In this document: positions 43,670 through 53,308 of the stretch, piece by piece | Numbering within the stretch: position 1 is the first letter of the stretch | Layout: every line of letters begins with the position of its first letter | Source of the DNA: Gulosibacter macacae | Lineage (GTDB): Bacteria > Actinomycetota > Actinomycetes > Actinomycetales > Microbacteriaceae | Direction: 5' to 3' | Assembly: GCF_003865375.1 (NCBI RefSeq) | Contig: NZ_RQVS01000001.1 | Span: 62,001 to 126,000 of the forward strand | DNA length: 64,000 nucleotides | Translations under genes and position numbers: made by a program | Notes under the pieces: generated by a model | What the model was told of the DNA's origin: nothing | The model's input: only the letters and a program-made list of their open reading frames with translations | The model's database searches: none

Positions 43670-45100
43670 TTAGATTCCGAGCGAGAGAAAGCTCGTGTCG
43701 TTCGACTCGGGTTCGTGAGGAGCGCCGGTGATCATCGCCCGCCACATCGCCACAAATTGGGGGAGCGTCTTCGACGTCGACCCCACATCATCGAGCTCGA
43801 TGCCATCAATTGCAAGCCCGACGAGCGCCCCCGAAGTCGCCATCCGGTGATCTTCGTAGCACTGCCACAGGGCCCCGTGCAGCTCGCCCGGACGAATAAC
43901 CAGTGCATCCGGCAGTTCTTCGACCTCGGCACCAATGCGCGTGAGTTCGGCAGCGAGTGCGGCGACGCGATCGGTCTCGTGACCGCGTAGGTGTGCGATG
44001 CCGGTGATGCGGCTCTCGCTCGCAAGCAGCGCACACACGGCGGCAATGTTCGGAGCGAGTTCGCCACCGGCATCGGTGAAATCAAGCTCGACGCCGGGAC
44101 GCTGCGCCTCGACAAGCGGCTGCGCCACACGGCAGATAAGCGTCGTGCCATCGAGCGAAATTTCGGCACCGAACTTCGGCAGAATCTCACGCAGCAGGTC
44201 ACCGACCTGCGTGGTCTCGGTCGGCCAATCAGGGATGCAGACCTCACCGCCAGCGACAACCGCCGCGAGTAGGAAGGGTGCCGCGTTCGAAAGATCGGGC
44301 TCAATGGTGAGATCGATTGCGGCGATCGGGCCGGGCTCGACCTGCCACACGCCTGATTCGGGGCTTGTGGCGGTGACGCCGCGGCGGCGCAGCGATTCGA
44401 GCGTCATCTCAATGTGTGGCACCGAGGGCAGTGCACCACCGCGATGGGTCACCTTGAGGCCGCGCTCGAACCGGGGAGCGGCAAGCAGCAGACCCGAAAC
44501 GAATTGGCTGGATGCGGAGGCATCGATCTCGACTTCGCCACCCTCGATCTTGCCGTTGCCGTAGAGCGAGAAAGGGAGACGCCCGCGGCCATCGTCGCGC
44601 ACCTCTACGCCAAGCTGCTTGAGCCCCTCGAGCACGCCGCCCATGGGGCGCTTGCGCGCCGAGGGATCGCCGTCGAAGTTCACTGGTCCGAGCGCGAGTG
44701 CGGCAACCGGCGGCACAAATCGCATCACCGTACCGGCCAGACCGCAATCGATCGACACCCCGCCTTCAAGCTCAGCGGTGGGAGTGATCACGAGATCGGG
44801 ACCGAACCGGCCATCACCATCCTGCTCTTCGAAACTGACGCCAAGCGCACGCAGGGCATCGATCATGAGCTGTGTGTCGCGTGCATGCAATGGTCGTCGC
44901 AGGGTGGACGGGCCATCAGCCAGGGCCGCGAGCACGAGTTCACGATTCGTGATCGACTTCGAACCGGGCACCTCAACCTCGGCTGCCAGCGGCTGCGTTG
45001 CGCGCGGCGCAGGCCAGGGGCCATCGTCGAGGATGAGTGAATCGCTCCACTCCTCGCCGTAGAGGTCGAAGCTTGGGCCGGAATACTTGAAGATCTCCAT
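43670..45100 (-). CDS. aroA: 3-phosphoshikimate 1-carboxyvinyltransferase (EPSP synthase)
   Basis: 476 residues with a 42-residue N-terminal extension before the PEP/shikimate site VPGSKSITNRELVLAAL (residues 44-60). The second conserved block is CGLAGTVMRFVPPVAAL, and the C-terminal block is RGHETDRVAALAAELTRIG followed by YEDHRMATSGAL. It makes EPSP in the shikimate pathway. Start at ATG 45100. The order rsgA-aroA and divergent sigR-rsrA matches actinobacterial genomes. Confidence 0.96.
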   Translation of the reverse strand: MEIFKYSGPSFDLYGEEWSDSLILDDGPWPAPRATQPLAAEVEVPGSKSITNRELVLAALADGPSTLRRPLHARDTQLMIDALRALGVSFEEQDGDGRFGPDLVITPTAELEGGVSIDCGLAGTVMRFVPPVAALALGPVNFDGDPSARKRPMGGVLEGLKQLGVEVRDDGRGRLPFSLYGNGKIEGGEVEIDASASSQFVSGLLLAAPRFERGLKVTHRGGALPSVPHIEMTLESLRRRGVTATSPESGVWQVEPGPIAAIDLTIEPDLSNAAPFLLAAVVAGGEVCIPDWPTETTQVGDLLREILPKFGAEISLDGTTLICRVAQPLVEAQRPGVELDFTDAGGELAPNIAAVCALLASESRITGIAHLRGHETDRVAALAAELTRIGAEVEELPDALVIRPGELHGALWQCYEDHRMATSGALVGLAIDGIELDDVGSTSKTLPQFVAMWRAMITGAPHEPESNDTSFLSLGI

Positions 45101-45178
45101 CGGTTGTCCACAGTACCGGCCGCATCCGACATTACGTAGGGAGGGGAACGCATGCTGGCACTCCTAGACTCAAAGGTG

Positions 45179-45805
45179 ATGAGTGACACCGACCACACCG
45201 ATGAGCTGGCTCCCGAACTGACCGACGCGCAATTGCGCGCGGCGTTCGAAGAGCAAGCGTTGCCCCTGCTGGATCAGCTGTATGGCCACGCCATGCGGAT
45301 GACCCGTAACCCTGCGGATGCGCAAGACCTCGTGCAGGAAACCTTCGCGAAGGCGCTCGGCGCGTTTCGATCGTTCAAGCAGGGCACGAATATTCGTGCC
45401 TGGCTGTACCGCATCCAAACGAACCTCTTCATCAATGAGTACCGCAAGGCACAGCGCGCGCCCTACCCAAATGCGCTCGAAGACCTCGAGGACTGGCAGC
45501 TTTCGGGCGCGGAGTCATACACGGCAGACGACACGGCGTCGCGATCGGCTGAGGCCGAGGCGCTCGATCACCTGCCGTCGAATGCGGTGAAGGATGCGCT
45601 GGCGGAGCTACCCGATCACTTCCGAATGGCGGTGCTCTTGGCTGACGTCGAAGGCTTCGCCTACAAGGAAATCGCCGACATGATGGGCACGCCCGTCGGC
45701 ACGGTGATGAGCCGCCTGCACCGAGGGCGAAAGGTTTTGCGCGACAAGTTGCGCGACTATGCGGCCGAGTATGGCATTGGTATGGATGAGGAGGACGAGA
45801 AATGA
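45179..45805 (+). CDS. sigR: ECF sigma factor of the SigR/SigH group
   Basis: 208 residues from ATG 45179, eight bases after TAGACT; an in-frame start further up at 45152 would add 9. Region 2 ([38 protein letters not shown]) and region 4 ([48 protein letters not shown]) are typical. These sigma factors direct disulfide-stress genes and are held by RsrA/RshA. The gene overlaps its anti-sigma gene by ATGA. In M. tuberculosis sigH is in the same aroA-rsgA neighbourhood. Confidence 0.93.
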   Translation: MSDTDHTDELAPELTDAQLRAAFEEQALPLLDQLYGHAMRMTRNPADAQDLVQETFAKALGAFRSFKQGTNIRAWLYRIQTNLFINEYRKAQRAPYPNALEDLEDWQLSGAESYTADDTASRSAEAEALDHLPSNAVKDALAELPDHFRMAVLLADVEGFAYKEIADMMGTPVGTVMSRLHRGRKVLRDKLRDYAAEYGIGMDEEDEK

Positions 45806-46041
45806 GCGATTGCGGTTGCGAAAAGGCGCAACTCGAGCTGCAGGAATACCTGCGTCACGAGCTGTGCACCGGCGACGCTGACGCCGTGCGCGCGCATCTC
45901 GAGCACTGTGAAAGCTGCTCGTCAGAGGCGCAGGTACACACGGTGATCACCGAAGTCGTGCGCCGTTCGTGCCGGGACGAGGTCGCGCCGAGCGATCTGC
46001 GTACCCGCGTGCTCGACGCGTTGCGCACCAGCGCCCACTAG
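45802..46041 (+). CDS. rsrA: Zn-binding anti-sigma factor RsrA/RshA
   Basis: 79 residues. The redox-switch motif HLEHCESC (H-x3-C-x2-C) is present, and an N-terminal pair of cysteines (DCGCEK) precedes it. In RsrA the His and three Cys hold Zn; on disulfide stress the cysteines oxidise and release the sigma factor. Translation is coupled to sigR by an ATGA overlap. Closes the operon before the terminator at 46123. Confidence 0.93.
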   Translation: MSDCGCEKAQLELQEYLRHELCTGDADAVRAHLEHCESCSSEAQVHTVITEVVRRSCRDEVAPSDLRTRVLDALRTSAH

Positions 46042-46103
46042 GTGGCGCGCGTGTTCGCGCTGAGGTTGCAGTTCGTGGGCTGAGGCCCGGCTATTCGTGT
46101 GCT

Positions 46104-46121
46104 GAGGCTCTCGAAGCATGA
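46104..46121. repeat. Family B repeat, partial copy
   Basis: GAGGCTCTCGAAGCATGA lies after GTGTGCT; a weaker relative (GCTGAGGCCCGG) lies at 46079. Part of the 46.04-46.59 kb gene-free spacer. Confidence 0.45.
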
Positions 46122-46122
46122 T

Positions 46123-46161
46123 GCAAGGCCCCGATCGTCATTGCGATGGTCGGGGCTTTGC
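46123..46161 (+). terminator. Terminator after sigR-rsrA
   Basis: GCAAGGCCCCGATCGTC (46123-46139) pairs with GATGGTCGGGGCTTTGC (46145-46161), with a few G:U/mismatch positions. It lies 80 bp after rsrA. Confidence 0.75.
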
Positions 46162-46205
46162 CGTTGTTGCGCGGGCGCAACGCTCGTAGACCTCGGCCGC
46201 TCGAA

Positions 46206-46304
46206 CAAACCTGACCCAATGTGCCAAACCTGACCCGAGTTCCGAGTCTTCACGCCAAACCTGACCCATACTTGGCCCAGGTTTGGCGTTATCGGTCAGG
46301 TTTG
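46206..46304. repeat. CAAACCTGACCC repeats, three direct and inverted copies
   Basis: CAAACCTGACCC occurs at 46206, 46225 and 46256; GGTCAGGTTTG (inverted) at 46294-46304 and GGTTTGGCG at 46280. No ORF covers it. This may be the scar of an insertion sequence. Confidence 0.6.
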
Positions 46305-46358
46305 CGGCCCGGCCAGTCCCTATCTGCGAGCGAAAAGCGCGAGTGGGAGTCCCTGGGG

Positions 46359-46495
46359 GCTCCCACTTGGTGTTTTCGCTCGTAGTTGTGGTGGTGAGGA
46401 TGCCTGGCTCGCACCCACTTGACGTTCTTGCTCATAGTTGTGCTTTGGCGGGGTCTGGGCAGGCTCCCACTTGAACTTTTCGCTCGAAGTTGTGG
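46359..46495. repeat. 52-bp-period tandem array (33-nt unit, 19-nt spacers), three units
   Basis: The units lie at 46359-46391, 46411-46443 and 46463-46495; each starts GC(T/A)CCCACTTG and ends AGTTGTGG or AGTTGTGC. The period is exactly 52 bp twice, with different 19-nt spacers. An inverted partial copy (GAGCGAAAAGCGCGAGTGGGAG) at 46328 pairs with unit 1. Three units and short spacers do not fit a CRISPR array. Confidence 0.7.
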
Positions 46496-46538
46496 CCTAG
46501 GGCGGGCGCGCGATGGGGCACCCAGCCACCCGAGCCAA

Positions 46539-46583
46539 CGCAAAAGGGCCTCGACCATCATCCGGTGATCGAGGCCCTTTGCG
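46539..46583 (-). terminator. Terminator of kgd
   Basis: CGCAAAAGGGCCTCGA (46539-46554) pairs with TCGAGGCCCTTTGCG (46569-46583), 6 bp downstream of the kgd stop on the minus strand. This closes the 46.04-46.59 kb gap, in which no gene is seen. Confidence 0.85.
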
Positions 46584-46589
46584 TGTCAG

Positions 46590-49500
46590 CTACTGCTGGC
46601 CGAGCGCCGTAGCGACGAGGGTCGCCTGCTGCGCCTGGTGCGCCTTCATCGTGCCCACTGAGGGGGCGGATGCGGCGGGGCGGGTCACGGCCGTAATCGG
46701 GCGGTCGAGCTGCGGGGCCAGATCGGTCTGGATGAACGGCCAGGCACCCTGGTTTGCAGGCTCTTCCTGCGCCCACACAACATCGGCGTTCGGGTAGCGG
46801 TCGAGCGCCTCGCGCAATTCAGCCACCGGCATCGGGTAGTACTGCTCGAGACGAACGAGCGCCACCGAGCGGTCCTCGGTCTTCTCGAGGTTCTGCTTGA
46901 GCTCGTAGTGCAGCTTGCCCGAGTGGATCACCACGCGACGCACGGCCTGACGGTCGCTGATGCGCGCATCGTCAATCACCGGCTCAAAGTGCCCCGTCGT
47001 GAAGTCCTCCACCGACGAGGTCGCACCGCGCAGACGCAGCATCGACTTCGGGGTGAACACCACGAGCGGCTTGCGCGGACGCTGGTAGGCCTGGCGACGC
47101 AGCAAGTGCGCGTAGTTCGCCGGGGTCGAGGGCTGGGCAACGGTCATGTTGTCCTGCGCGCAGAGCGTGAGGAAGCGCTCGATGCGACCCGACGAGTGGT
47201 CGGGGCCCTGGCCTTCGTAGCCGTGGGGGAGCAGCAACACAACGCTCGAGCGCTGTGCCCACTTCTGCTCACCGGCCGCGATGAACTCATCGATGATCGT
47301 CTGCGCGCCGTTGGCGAAGTCACCGAACTGCGCTTCCCAGAGCACCAGCGCATCCGGTCGCTCGACCGAGTAGCCGTACTCGAAGCCCATGACTGCGTAC
47401 TCCGAGAGGAACGAGTCGTAGATCGAGAAGCGGGCCTGGTCGTCGCTGAGATTCTGCAGCGGGATCCAGTTCTGGTCAGTCTTGCGGTCGTGCAACAGCG
47501 CGTGGCGCTGGGTGAAGGTGCCACGACGCGAGTCCTGACCGCTCATGCGCACCGGCGTGCCCTCAACGAGTAGCGAACCGAGACCGAGCAACTCACCGAA
47601 CGCCCAGTCGATGCCGCCCTCGCGCGACATCTTGTAGCGAGCGTCGAGCACGCGCTGCAGCTTCGGGTGCACGGTGAAGCCCTCGGGGATCTCCTCGTGA
47701 GCCTCGCCAATCAGCTCGACCACCTTCTGCGGAATCGCGGTCGACGACGGCACCGAAGCGTTCTGCTCTTCGCGGGCACCGACCGCAGAAAGCTCAGCCG
47801 CCGAAATCGACTCGGTGTGCACCTCGTGCGTCTCAGCGAACGCCTTCTCAAGCTCGCCGTGGAAGTCAGCCTGCGCCTTGTCAAACTCTTCGCGGGTGAT
47901 GTCGCCACGACCGACGAGGTTCTCGGCGTAGATCTTTCGCACCGAGCGCTTCGCCTCAATGAGGTCGTACATGAGCGGCTGCGTCATCGACGGGTCATCG
48001 CCTTCGTTGTGGCCGCGGCGGCGGTACGACACGAGGTCGATGACCACATCGCGGTTGAACTTTTCGCGGTACTTGAACGCGAGCTGGGCGACGTGCGCGA
48101 CGGCCTCAGGGTCATCACCGTTGACGTGGAACACCGGCGCCGAAATCGACTTCGCGACGTCGGAGCAGTACATCGAGGTGCGTGCATCCTGTGCCGAGGT
48201 GGTGAAACCAACCTGGTTGTTGATGATCACGTGAATCGTGCCACCGGTGCGGTAGGCGCGTAGCTGCGACATCTGCAGGGTCTCGTAGACGATGCCCTGG
48301 CCAGCCATCGCGGCGTCACCGTGGATGAGCACCGGCAGCACTGATGTGTCGCCCTGACCGTGACGGTCTTGCTTGCCGCGCACAATGCCTTCGAGCACGC
48401 CGTTGACAGCCTCGAGGTGCGAGGGGTTTGCCGCCAGGTAGATCGGCATCTCGTCACCCTCGGGCGACGTGTACACACCCTCGATACCAACGTGGTACTT
48501 CACGTCGCCGGTACCCGTCACGCGGTTTGCCGTCGCGCCTTCGAATTCGCGGAACACCTGGTTGTAAGTCTTGCCAGCAATGTTCGCGAGCACGTTGAGA
48601 CGCCCGCGGTGCGCCATACCGATGGCGACCTCAGAGAGCTTCGCCTCGATCGCCTCCATGGCGATCTGGTCGAGGAGCGCGATCACCGATTCCGAACCCT
48701 CAAGCGAGAAGCGCTTCTGGCCGACGTACTTCGTCTGCAGGAACGTCTCGAAGGCCTCGGCCTCGTTGAGCTTCGTCAGGATGCGCAGCTGCTCATCGTG
48801 CGTCGGCGCAATGTAGGGGTGCTCGAGTTCGGCCTGGAACCAGCCACGCTGCTCTGGGTCCTGAATGTGCATGTACTCGATGCCGATGGTGCGGCAGTAA
48901 GTGTCGCGCAGGATGCCGAGGATGTCGCGCAACTTCATGGTGCGCTTAGTCGAGAAGCCCGCGGTGACGAACTCGCGCTCGAGATCCCAGAACGTGAGGC
49001 CGTGGGTCTCGATCTCAAGGTCGGGGTGCGTGCGCTGCACGTACTCGAGCGGGTCGATGTCGGCCATCATGTGCCCGCGCACGCGGTACATGTTGATGAC
49101 CTGCTGCACACGAGCGGTCTTGTTTACCGCGGCGGCGGTGTCGACGTAGACATCCTTCGACCACTTGATTGGGCGGTAGGGGATGCGCAGATCGGCAAAG
49201 ACGTTCTCGTAGAACTCGTGGCCTCCCATGAGCAGTTCCGAGACGATCTTGAGGAACTCGCCCGAGCCCGCACCCTGAATGACGCGGTGGTCGTAGGTCG
49301 ACGAAATCGTGATGCGCTTTGAGATCGCAAGGTCGTTCATCGTCTCTTGCGCGGCACCCTGGAACGCGGCCGGGTAGTCGAGCGCGCCGGCGCCGATGAT
49401 GCAGCCCTGACCCTTGGTGAGTCGCGGCGACGATTGCACCGTGCCAATGCCACCGGGGTTCGTGAGCGAAATCGTCGCACCGGCGTGGTCGGCCGGGGTC

Positions 49501-50351
49501 AGCGCACCGGTACGGCCGCGCTTGATGAGCTCTTCGTACGCTTCCACGAACTCGCGGAAGTTCATCCGCTCGGCCTGCTTGATGCTCGGGACCACAAGGC
49601 CGCGCGAACCGTCACGGTTCTCAACGTCAATGGCGATGCCGAGATTGACGTGGGCGGGGGTCACTACCGAGGGCTTGCCGTCGATGATGTCGTAGTAGAC
49701 GTTCTGGCTCGGGAACATCTTGAGCGCTTGAACAAGCGCGTAACCGAGCAGGTGCGTGAACGACACCTTGCCACCGCGCGTGCGGCGCAGGTGGTTGTTG
49801 ATGACGATGCGGTTATCGATCATCAGCTTCGCGGGAACTTCGCGGTAGCTCGTCGCGGTCGGAATCTCGAGTGAGACGTCCATGTTCTTCGCGATGGCCT
49901 TGGCGATGCCCTTGAGCGGCTCAACTTCGGGCGCGCGCTCAGGCTCGGCGTCGCTGACGCCCTTCGGTGCCTCGGCGGGCACCGGCTGGTTGCGTGCGGG
50001 GCGCGCAGTCGTCTTCGCGGCGGCCTTGCCGCTCGACGAACCAGTGCTGGCGGCCGGTGCCGCGGGAGCAGCCTTGGCTGCGGGCGCTGCCGGAGCAGCT
50101 GCCGGTGCCGCGGGAGCTGCGGCCTTGACCGGTGCCTGCGCCGGTGCCGGGGTTGCCGGAGCCGGGGCGGCGGGGGCCGCTGCGGGTGCCGCGAGGCTCG
50201 CGCCATAGCGTTCGAGCGTCGGCCACCAGGCCTCGTCAACGCTATTGCGGTCCTCACGGAACTTCGCGTACATATCGGCGACGAGCCAGTCGTTCGCGCC
50301 AAAGTCGGGGACTGAGTTGGAAGTTTCCGAACCAGAGGGTGAGCTCGACAC
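46590..50351 (-). CDS. kgd: Multifunctional 2-oxoglutarate decarboxylase/dehydrogenase (Kgd, fused E2-E1)
   Basis: 1253 residues. An N-terminal segment (DFGANDWLVADMYAKFREDRNSVDEAWW) is followed by a 60-residue Ala/Pro linker. A succinyltransferase-like catalytic domain follows (SFTHLLGYALVQALKMFP, GLVVPSIKQA, STYDHRVIQGAGSGEFL). The E1 domain runs from about residue 400 with EYMHIQDPEQRGWF, IGMAHRGRLNVLANI, GDAAMAGQGIVYETLQMSQL, HVNGDDPEAV and RGHNEGDDP. The E1 and E2 of the TCA enzyme are joined without a lipoyl domain, the actinobacterial arrangement. GarA/FHA regulation is known for the family but not visible here. The start is divergent from guaB1. Confidence 0.97.
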   Translation of the reverse strand: MSSSPSGSETSNSVPDFGANDWLVADMYAKFREDRNSVDEAWWPTLERYGASLAAPAAAPAAPAPATPAPAQAPVKAAAPAAPAAAPAAPAAKAAPAAPAASTGSSSGKAAAKTTARPARNQPVPAEAPKGVSDAEPERAPEVEPLKGIAKAIAKNMDVSLEIPTATSYREVPAKLMIDNRIVINNHLRRTRGGKVSFTHLLGYALVQALKMFPSQNVYYDIIDGKPSVVTPAHVNLGIAIDVENRDGSRGLVVPSIKQAERMNFREFVEAYEELIKRGRTGALTPADHAGATISLTNPGGIGTVQSSPRLTKGQGCIIGAGALDYPAAFQGAAQETMNDLAISKRITISSTYDHRVIQGAGSGEFLKIVSELLMGGHEFYENVFADLRIPYRPIKWSKDVYVDTAAAVNKTARVQQVINMYRVRGHMMADIDPLEYVQRTHPDLEIETHGLTFWDLEREFVTAGFSTKRTMKLRDILGILRDTYCRTIGIEYMHIQDPEQRGWFQAELEHPYIAPTHDEQLRILTKLNEAEAFETFLQTKYVGQKRFSLEGSESVIALLDQIAMEAIEAKLSEVAIGMAHRGRLNVLANIAGKTYNQVFREFEGATANRVTGTGDVKYHVGIEGVYTSPEGDEMPIYLAANPSHLEAVNGVLEGIVRGKQDRHGQGDTSVLPVLIHGDAAMAGQGIVYETLQMSQLRAYRTGGTIHVIINNQVGFTTSAQDARTSMYCSDVAKSISAPVFHVNGDDPEAVAHVAQLAFKYREKFNRDVVIDLVSYRRRGHNEGDDPSMTQPLMYDLIEAKRSVRKIYAENLVGRGDITREEFDKAQADFHGELEKAFAETHEVHTESISAAELSAVGAREEQNASVPSSTAIPQKVVELIGEAHEEIPEGFTVHPKLQRVLDARYKMSREGGIDWAFGELLGLGSLLVEGTPVRMSGQDSRRGTFTQRHALLHDRKTDQNWIPLQNLSDDQARFSIYDSFLSEYAVMGFEYGYSVERPDALVLWEAQFGDFANGAQTIIDEFIAAGEQKWAQRSSVVLLLPHGYEGQGPDHSSGRIERFLTLCAQDNMTVAQPSTPANYAHLLRRQAYQRPRKPLVVFTPKSMLRLRGATSSVEDFTTGHFEPVIDDARISDRQAVRRVVIHSGKLHYELKQNLEKTEDRSVALVRLEQYYPMPVAELREALDRYPNADVVWAQEEPANQGAWPFIQTDLAPQLDRPITAVTRPAASAPSVGTMKAHQAQQATLVATALGQQ

Positions 50352-50471
50352 TCGGGAATCGCCGCCTTATCTGCTCTTGAAGGATTGAATCCGTCGACGG
50401 GTCTCGTCGACGCGTATCAAACGGATAGCCTAACCGTCTTTATCGCATGTTGAGCCTCGTACGCTGAGCCT

Positions 50472-51905
50472 ATGCAGTTTTATGATGCGCAACCTCAGTA
50501 CGACCTCACCTACTCCGATGTGTTCCTCATCCCATCGCGGTCGGAGGTGGGCTCGCGGCTCGGCGTCGACCTGTCGACAAATGACGGCACCGGAATGCGA
50601 ATTCCGCTGGTGGCGAGCAATATGAATGCCGTGAGCGGACCGCGTCTCGCAGCCGCTCTCGCACGTCGTGGCGGGCTCGCGGTATTGCCGCAGGATCTCG
50701 ACGGTGAGTCAGCGGCCGAGGGTATTGCCTGGGTTAAGGCGCAGCATCCCTCGTGGGCCGCACCGTTCGAATTCTCCGCCGATACCACCGTCGCCGAAGC
50801 GCTCAACGTCGTGCCGCCGGTGGCTGGCCACGCGATCGCGGTGCGCGATGGCGACAAGACCGTCCTCGTCTTCGACGCGAGCAAGCTCGAGCGCATGCCC
50901 GGCGACGCGCGTCTCGGCGATCTCGATCACCTCGCCGCGTCCACGCTGAGTGCCGAAACCGCAGCCGATGCTCGCGCGGCGTTCGACGCGCTTGAGGCGG
51001 GCGACGGGTTCGCGGCCGTCGAACAGGACGGCGCGCTCGTTGGCGGGCTCGCACAGCGGGATGCACTGCGCACCACGCTCTACCAGCCCGCGCTTGATGA
51101 CGAGGGCCGCCTGCGTGTCGCGGCCGCCGTCGGCATTAACGGGGATGTGGTTGGTCGCGCCCGGATGCTCCGTGAGGCCGGTGCCGATGTGCTCGTGCTC
51201 GATACCGCGCACGGTCACCAGGGCTCGATGCTGCGCGCGATCGAAGCAGTCCGCGAGGCTGACCTCGGTGCCCCCATCGTCGCCGGCAATGTCGTCTCCG
51301 CCGCCGGTACCCGCGATCTCATCCGCGCCGGCGCAAACATCATCAAGGTCGGTGTTGGCCCCGGCGCCATGTGCACCACCCGCATGATGACCGCCGTTGG
51401 CCGCCCGCAATTCTCGGCCGTGCTCGAATGCGCCGACACCGCCCGCAATCACGACGCCAGTGTCTGGGCCGATGGGGGAGTGCGCTACCCCCGCGACGTC
51501 GCGCTCGCCCTTGCGGCCGGCGGCTCTGCCGTCATGATCGGCTCGTGGTTTGCCGGCACCGTCGAGGCGCCCGGTCGCATCCACGTGGATGCGTCGGGTC
51601 GCCGCTACAAGGAATCGTTCGGTATGGCCTCATCGCGCGCGGTGGAGTCGCGCTTTGCCGCACTCGACCCGTACGAGCGTGCTCGCAAGCAACTCTTCGC
51701 TGAGGGAATTTCAAACTCGACGATCCTCATGGATCCCGAGCGCCCCGGTATCGACGACCTGGTCGACATGATTACCACGGGCGTGCGTTCGAGCTGCACC
51801 TACGCCGGCGCGCGAAACCTGCGCGAGTTCCACGAGCGAGCCAAGGTGGGCATCCAATCGGCTGCCGGATATGAGGAGGGCAAGGCGCTTCCGGTGTCTT
51901 GGTAG
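50472..51905 (+). CDS. guaB1: GuaB1-family IMPDH-like protein (GMP reductase type)
   Basis: 477 residues from ATG 50472, six bases after TACGCT. TIM-barrel of the IMPDH/GMPR superfamily: YSDVFLIPSRSEV, IPLVASNMNAVSG, the CBS-containing insertion at about 95-225, then VLDTAHGHQGSML, GNVVSAAGTRDLIRAGANIIKVGVGPGAMCTTRMM with the catalytic Cys. In mycobacteria GuaB1 was recently shown to be a GMP reductase rather than IMPDH. Followed at once by two CNNM genes, as in M. tuberculosis. Confidence 0.94.
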   Translation: MQFYDAQPQYDLTYSDVFLIPSRSEVGSRLGVDLSTNDGTGMRIPLVASNMNAVSGPRLAAALARRGGLAVLPQDLDGESAAEGIAWVKAQHPSWAAPFEFSADTTVAEALNVVPPVAGHAIAVRDGDKTVLVFDASKLERMPGDARLGDLDHLAASTLSAETAADARAAFDALEAGDGFAAVEQDGALVGGLAQRDALRTTLYQPALDDEGRLRVAAAVGINGDVVGRARMLREAGADVLVLDTAHGHQGSMLRAIEAVREADLGAPIVAGNVVSAAGTRDLIRAGANIIKVGVGPGAMCTTRMMTAVGRPQFSAVLECADTARNHDASVWADGGVRYPRDVALALAAGGSAVMIGSWFAGTVEAPGRIHVDASGRRYKESFGMASSRAVESRFAALDPYERARKQLFAEGISNSTILMDPERPGIDDLVDMITTGVRSSCTYAGARNLREFHERAKVGIQSAAGYEEGKALPVSW

Positions 51906-51953
51906 AAGCTTTCAGCTTGGGCGGGCGAGTTTTCCCATAAAATCCACTTCGAA

Positions 51954-53306
51954 ATGGACTGGTTACTTCTCGCGGTCGGGTTGTTGCTGTGTGTGGGTAC
52001 TGGCGTCTTTGTCGCCACGGAATTCACGCTCGTCAATCTCGATCGCAATGATCTCGAAATTCGTCAGGCGAATGGTGAAAAACGGCTCGGCCCGGTCATC
52101 AGCGCCCTTAAGCAAACATCAACGCATCTCTCGAGCGCTCAGCTCGGTATTACTCTGACCACCCTGCTCACCGGTTACACGATGGAACCGGCGATCTCGA
52201 ACCTGCTCGGCGGCTGGTTGCTGTCAATCGGCGTGCCGCAAGACTGGGTGCGAGGTGTTGGCACTGTGATCGCCATGGTCATCGCAACCTCGATGTCGAT
52301 GATCATCGGTGAGCTCATCCCGAAGAACTTCGCGTTGGCGCTGCCGCGCGAGTTCTCAAAGCTGGTCGTGCCCGTGCAGAACGTGTTCACGACCGTGTTT
52401 CGTCCGTTCATCTCGACGTTGAACGGCTCGGCGAACGCACTCATCCGCGCAATGGGCATTGAACCGAAAGAAGAGCTTTCGGGTGCCCGCACGGCCGAGG
52501 AACTCTCGAGCCTCGTGCGTCGAAGCGCCCTGGTGGGCGTGCTCGATTCCGATCGAGCGGTGCTGCTCAACCGCACGCTACGGTTCAGCGATCACATCGC
52601 GGCCGATGTGATGACCCCGCGTCCGCGCCTCAATGTGATTGGCATCGATGCCACGGTCGCCGACCTCATCGACCTTTCGCAACAGACTGGCCACTCGCGC
52701 TTCCCGGTAACCGGTGACGACATCGACGACATCGTCGGCATCGCGCACGTGAAGTACGCCGTTGCTGTGCCCCCGGAACGCCGCGCCGCGGTGCCGGTGG
52801 GCGCCATTAAGGAAGACGCGCTGCTCGTGCCCGAGACCATCCCGCTCGACCTCTTGCTTGGCGAACTGCGGGGCGAGGGCTACCAGATGGCCGTCGTGCT
52901 CGACGAATACGGCGGCACTGCCGGCATCGCGACGCTCGAAGACCTCGTCGAAGAAATCGTCGGCGAACTCGTCGACGAGCACGATCACGCGCGCGCCGAA
53001 ATCATCCGTCGCCGCGACCGCATCCTCTTTGATGGGATGCTGCGCCCCGACGAACTGCGCGACCGACTCAATATCGTCATCGAAGAAGACGGACCCTATG
53101 AGACCGTCGGTGGCTTTGTGATGCACGCGCTCAGCCGCATCCCCGAGGTGGGTGATCGCATCGACCTCGATGTCGGCACGCTCGAAGTGGTGCACCTGGA
53201 CGGTCGACGCATCGACCGCCTGCGGTTCATTCCAAACGAGCAGTACGAGAGCCGCGAGGAACGCATTCGACGCGAACGTGGCGATGACGAGAGCGCGGGT
53301 CGATAG
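51954..53306 (+). CDS. CNNM-family membrane protein with CBS pair and CorC domain
   Basis: 450 residues. A CNNM/DUF21 membrane part (spans near residues 1-21, 57-80, 97-120; SSAQLGITLTTLLTGYTMEPAI and GELIPKNFALALP) precedes a CBS pair (ADVMTPRPRLNVIGID to about residue 340) and a C-terminal CorC/HlyC domain ending near 435. The family handles Mg2+/Co2+ or acts in stress, not haemolysis. It lies 2 bp upstream of a second CNNM gene, so the two probably form a heteromeric unit. Confidence 0.9.
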   Translation: MDWLLLAVGLLLCVGTGVFVATEFTLVNLDRNDLEIRQANGEKRLGPVISALKQTSTHLSSAQLGITLTTLLTGYTMEPAISNLLGGWLLSIGVPQDWVRGVGTVIAMVIATSMSMIIGELIPKNFALALPREFSKLVVPVQNVFTTVFRPFISTLNGSANALIRAMGIEPKEELSGARTAEELSSLVRRSALVGVLDSDRAVLLNRTLRFSDHIAADVMTPRPRLNVIGIDATVADLIDLSQQTGHSRFPVTGDDIDDIVGIAHVKYAVAVPPERRAAVPVGAIKEDALLVPETIPLDLLLGELRGEGYQMAVVLDEYGGTAGIATLEDLVEEIVGELVDEHDHARAEIIRRRDRILFDGMLRPDELRDRLNIVIEEDGPYETVGGFVMHALSRIPEVGDRIDLDVGTLEVVHLDGRRIDRLRFIPNEQYESREERIRRERGDDESAGR

Positions 53307-53308
53307 CC

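Noticed and set aside
45143-45178. SigR-type autoregulated promoter (GGGAAC with GTT) before sigR
   Set aside because: GGGGAAC is present at 45143-45149 but no GTT at the right spacing. TAGACT at 45165 explains the start better.
46359-46495. CRISPR array
   Set aside because: Only three 33-nt units with 19-nt spacers, no cas genes in the window and diverged units. Kept as a tandem repeat.
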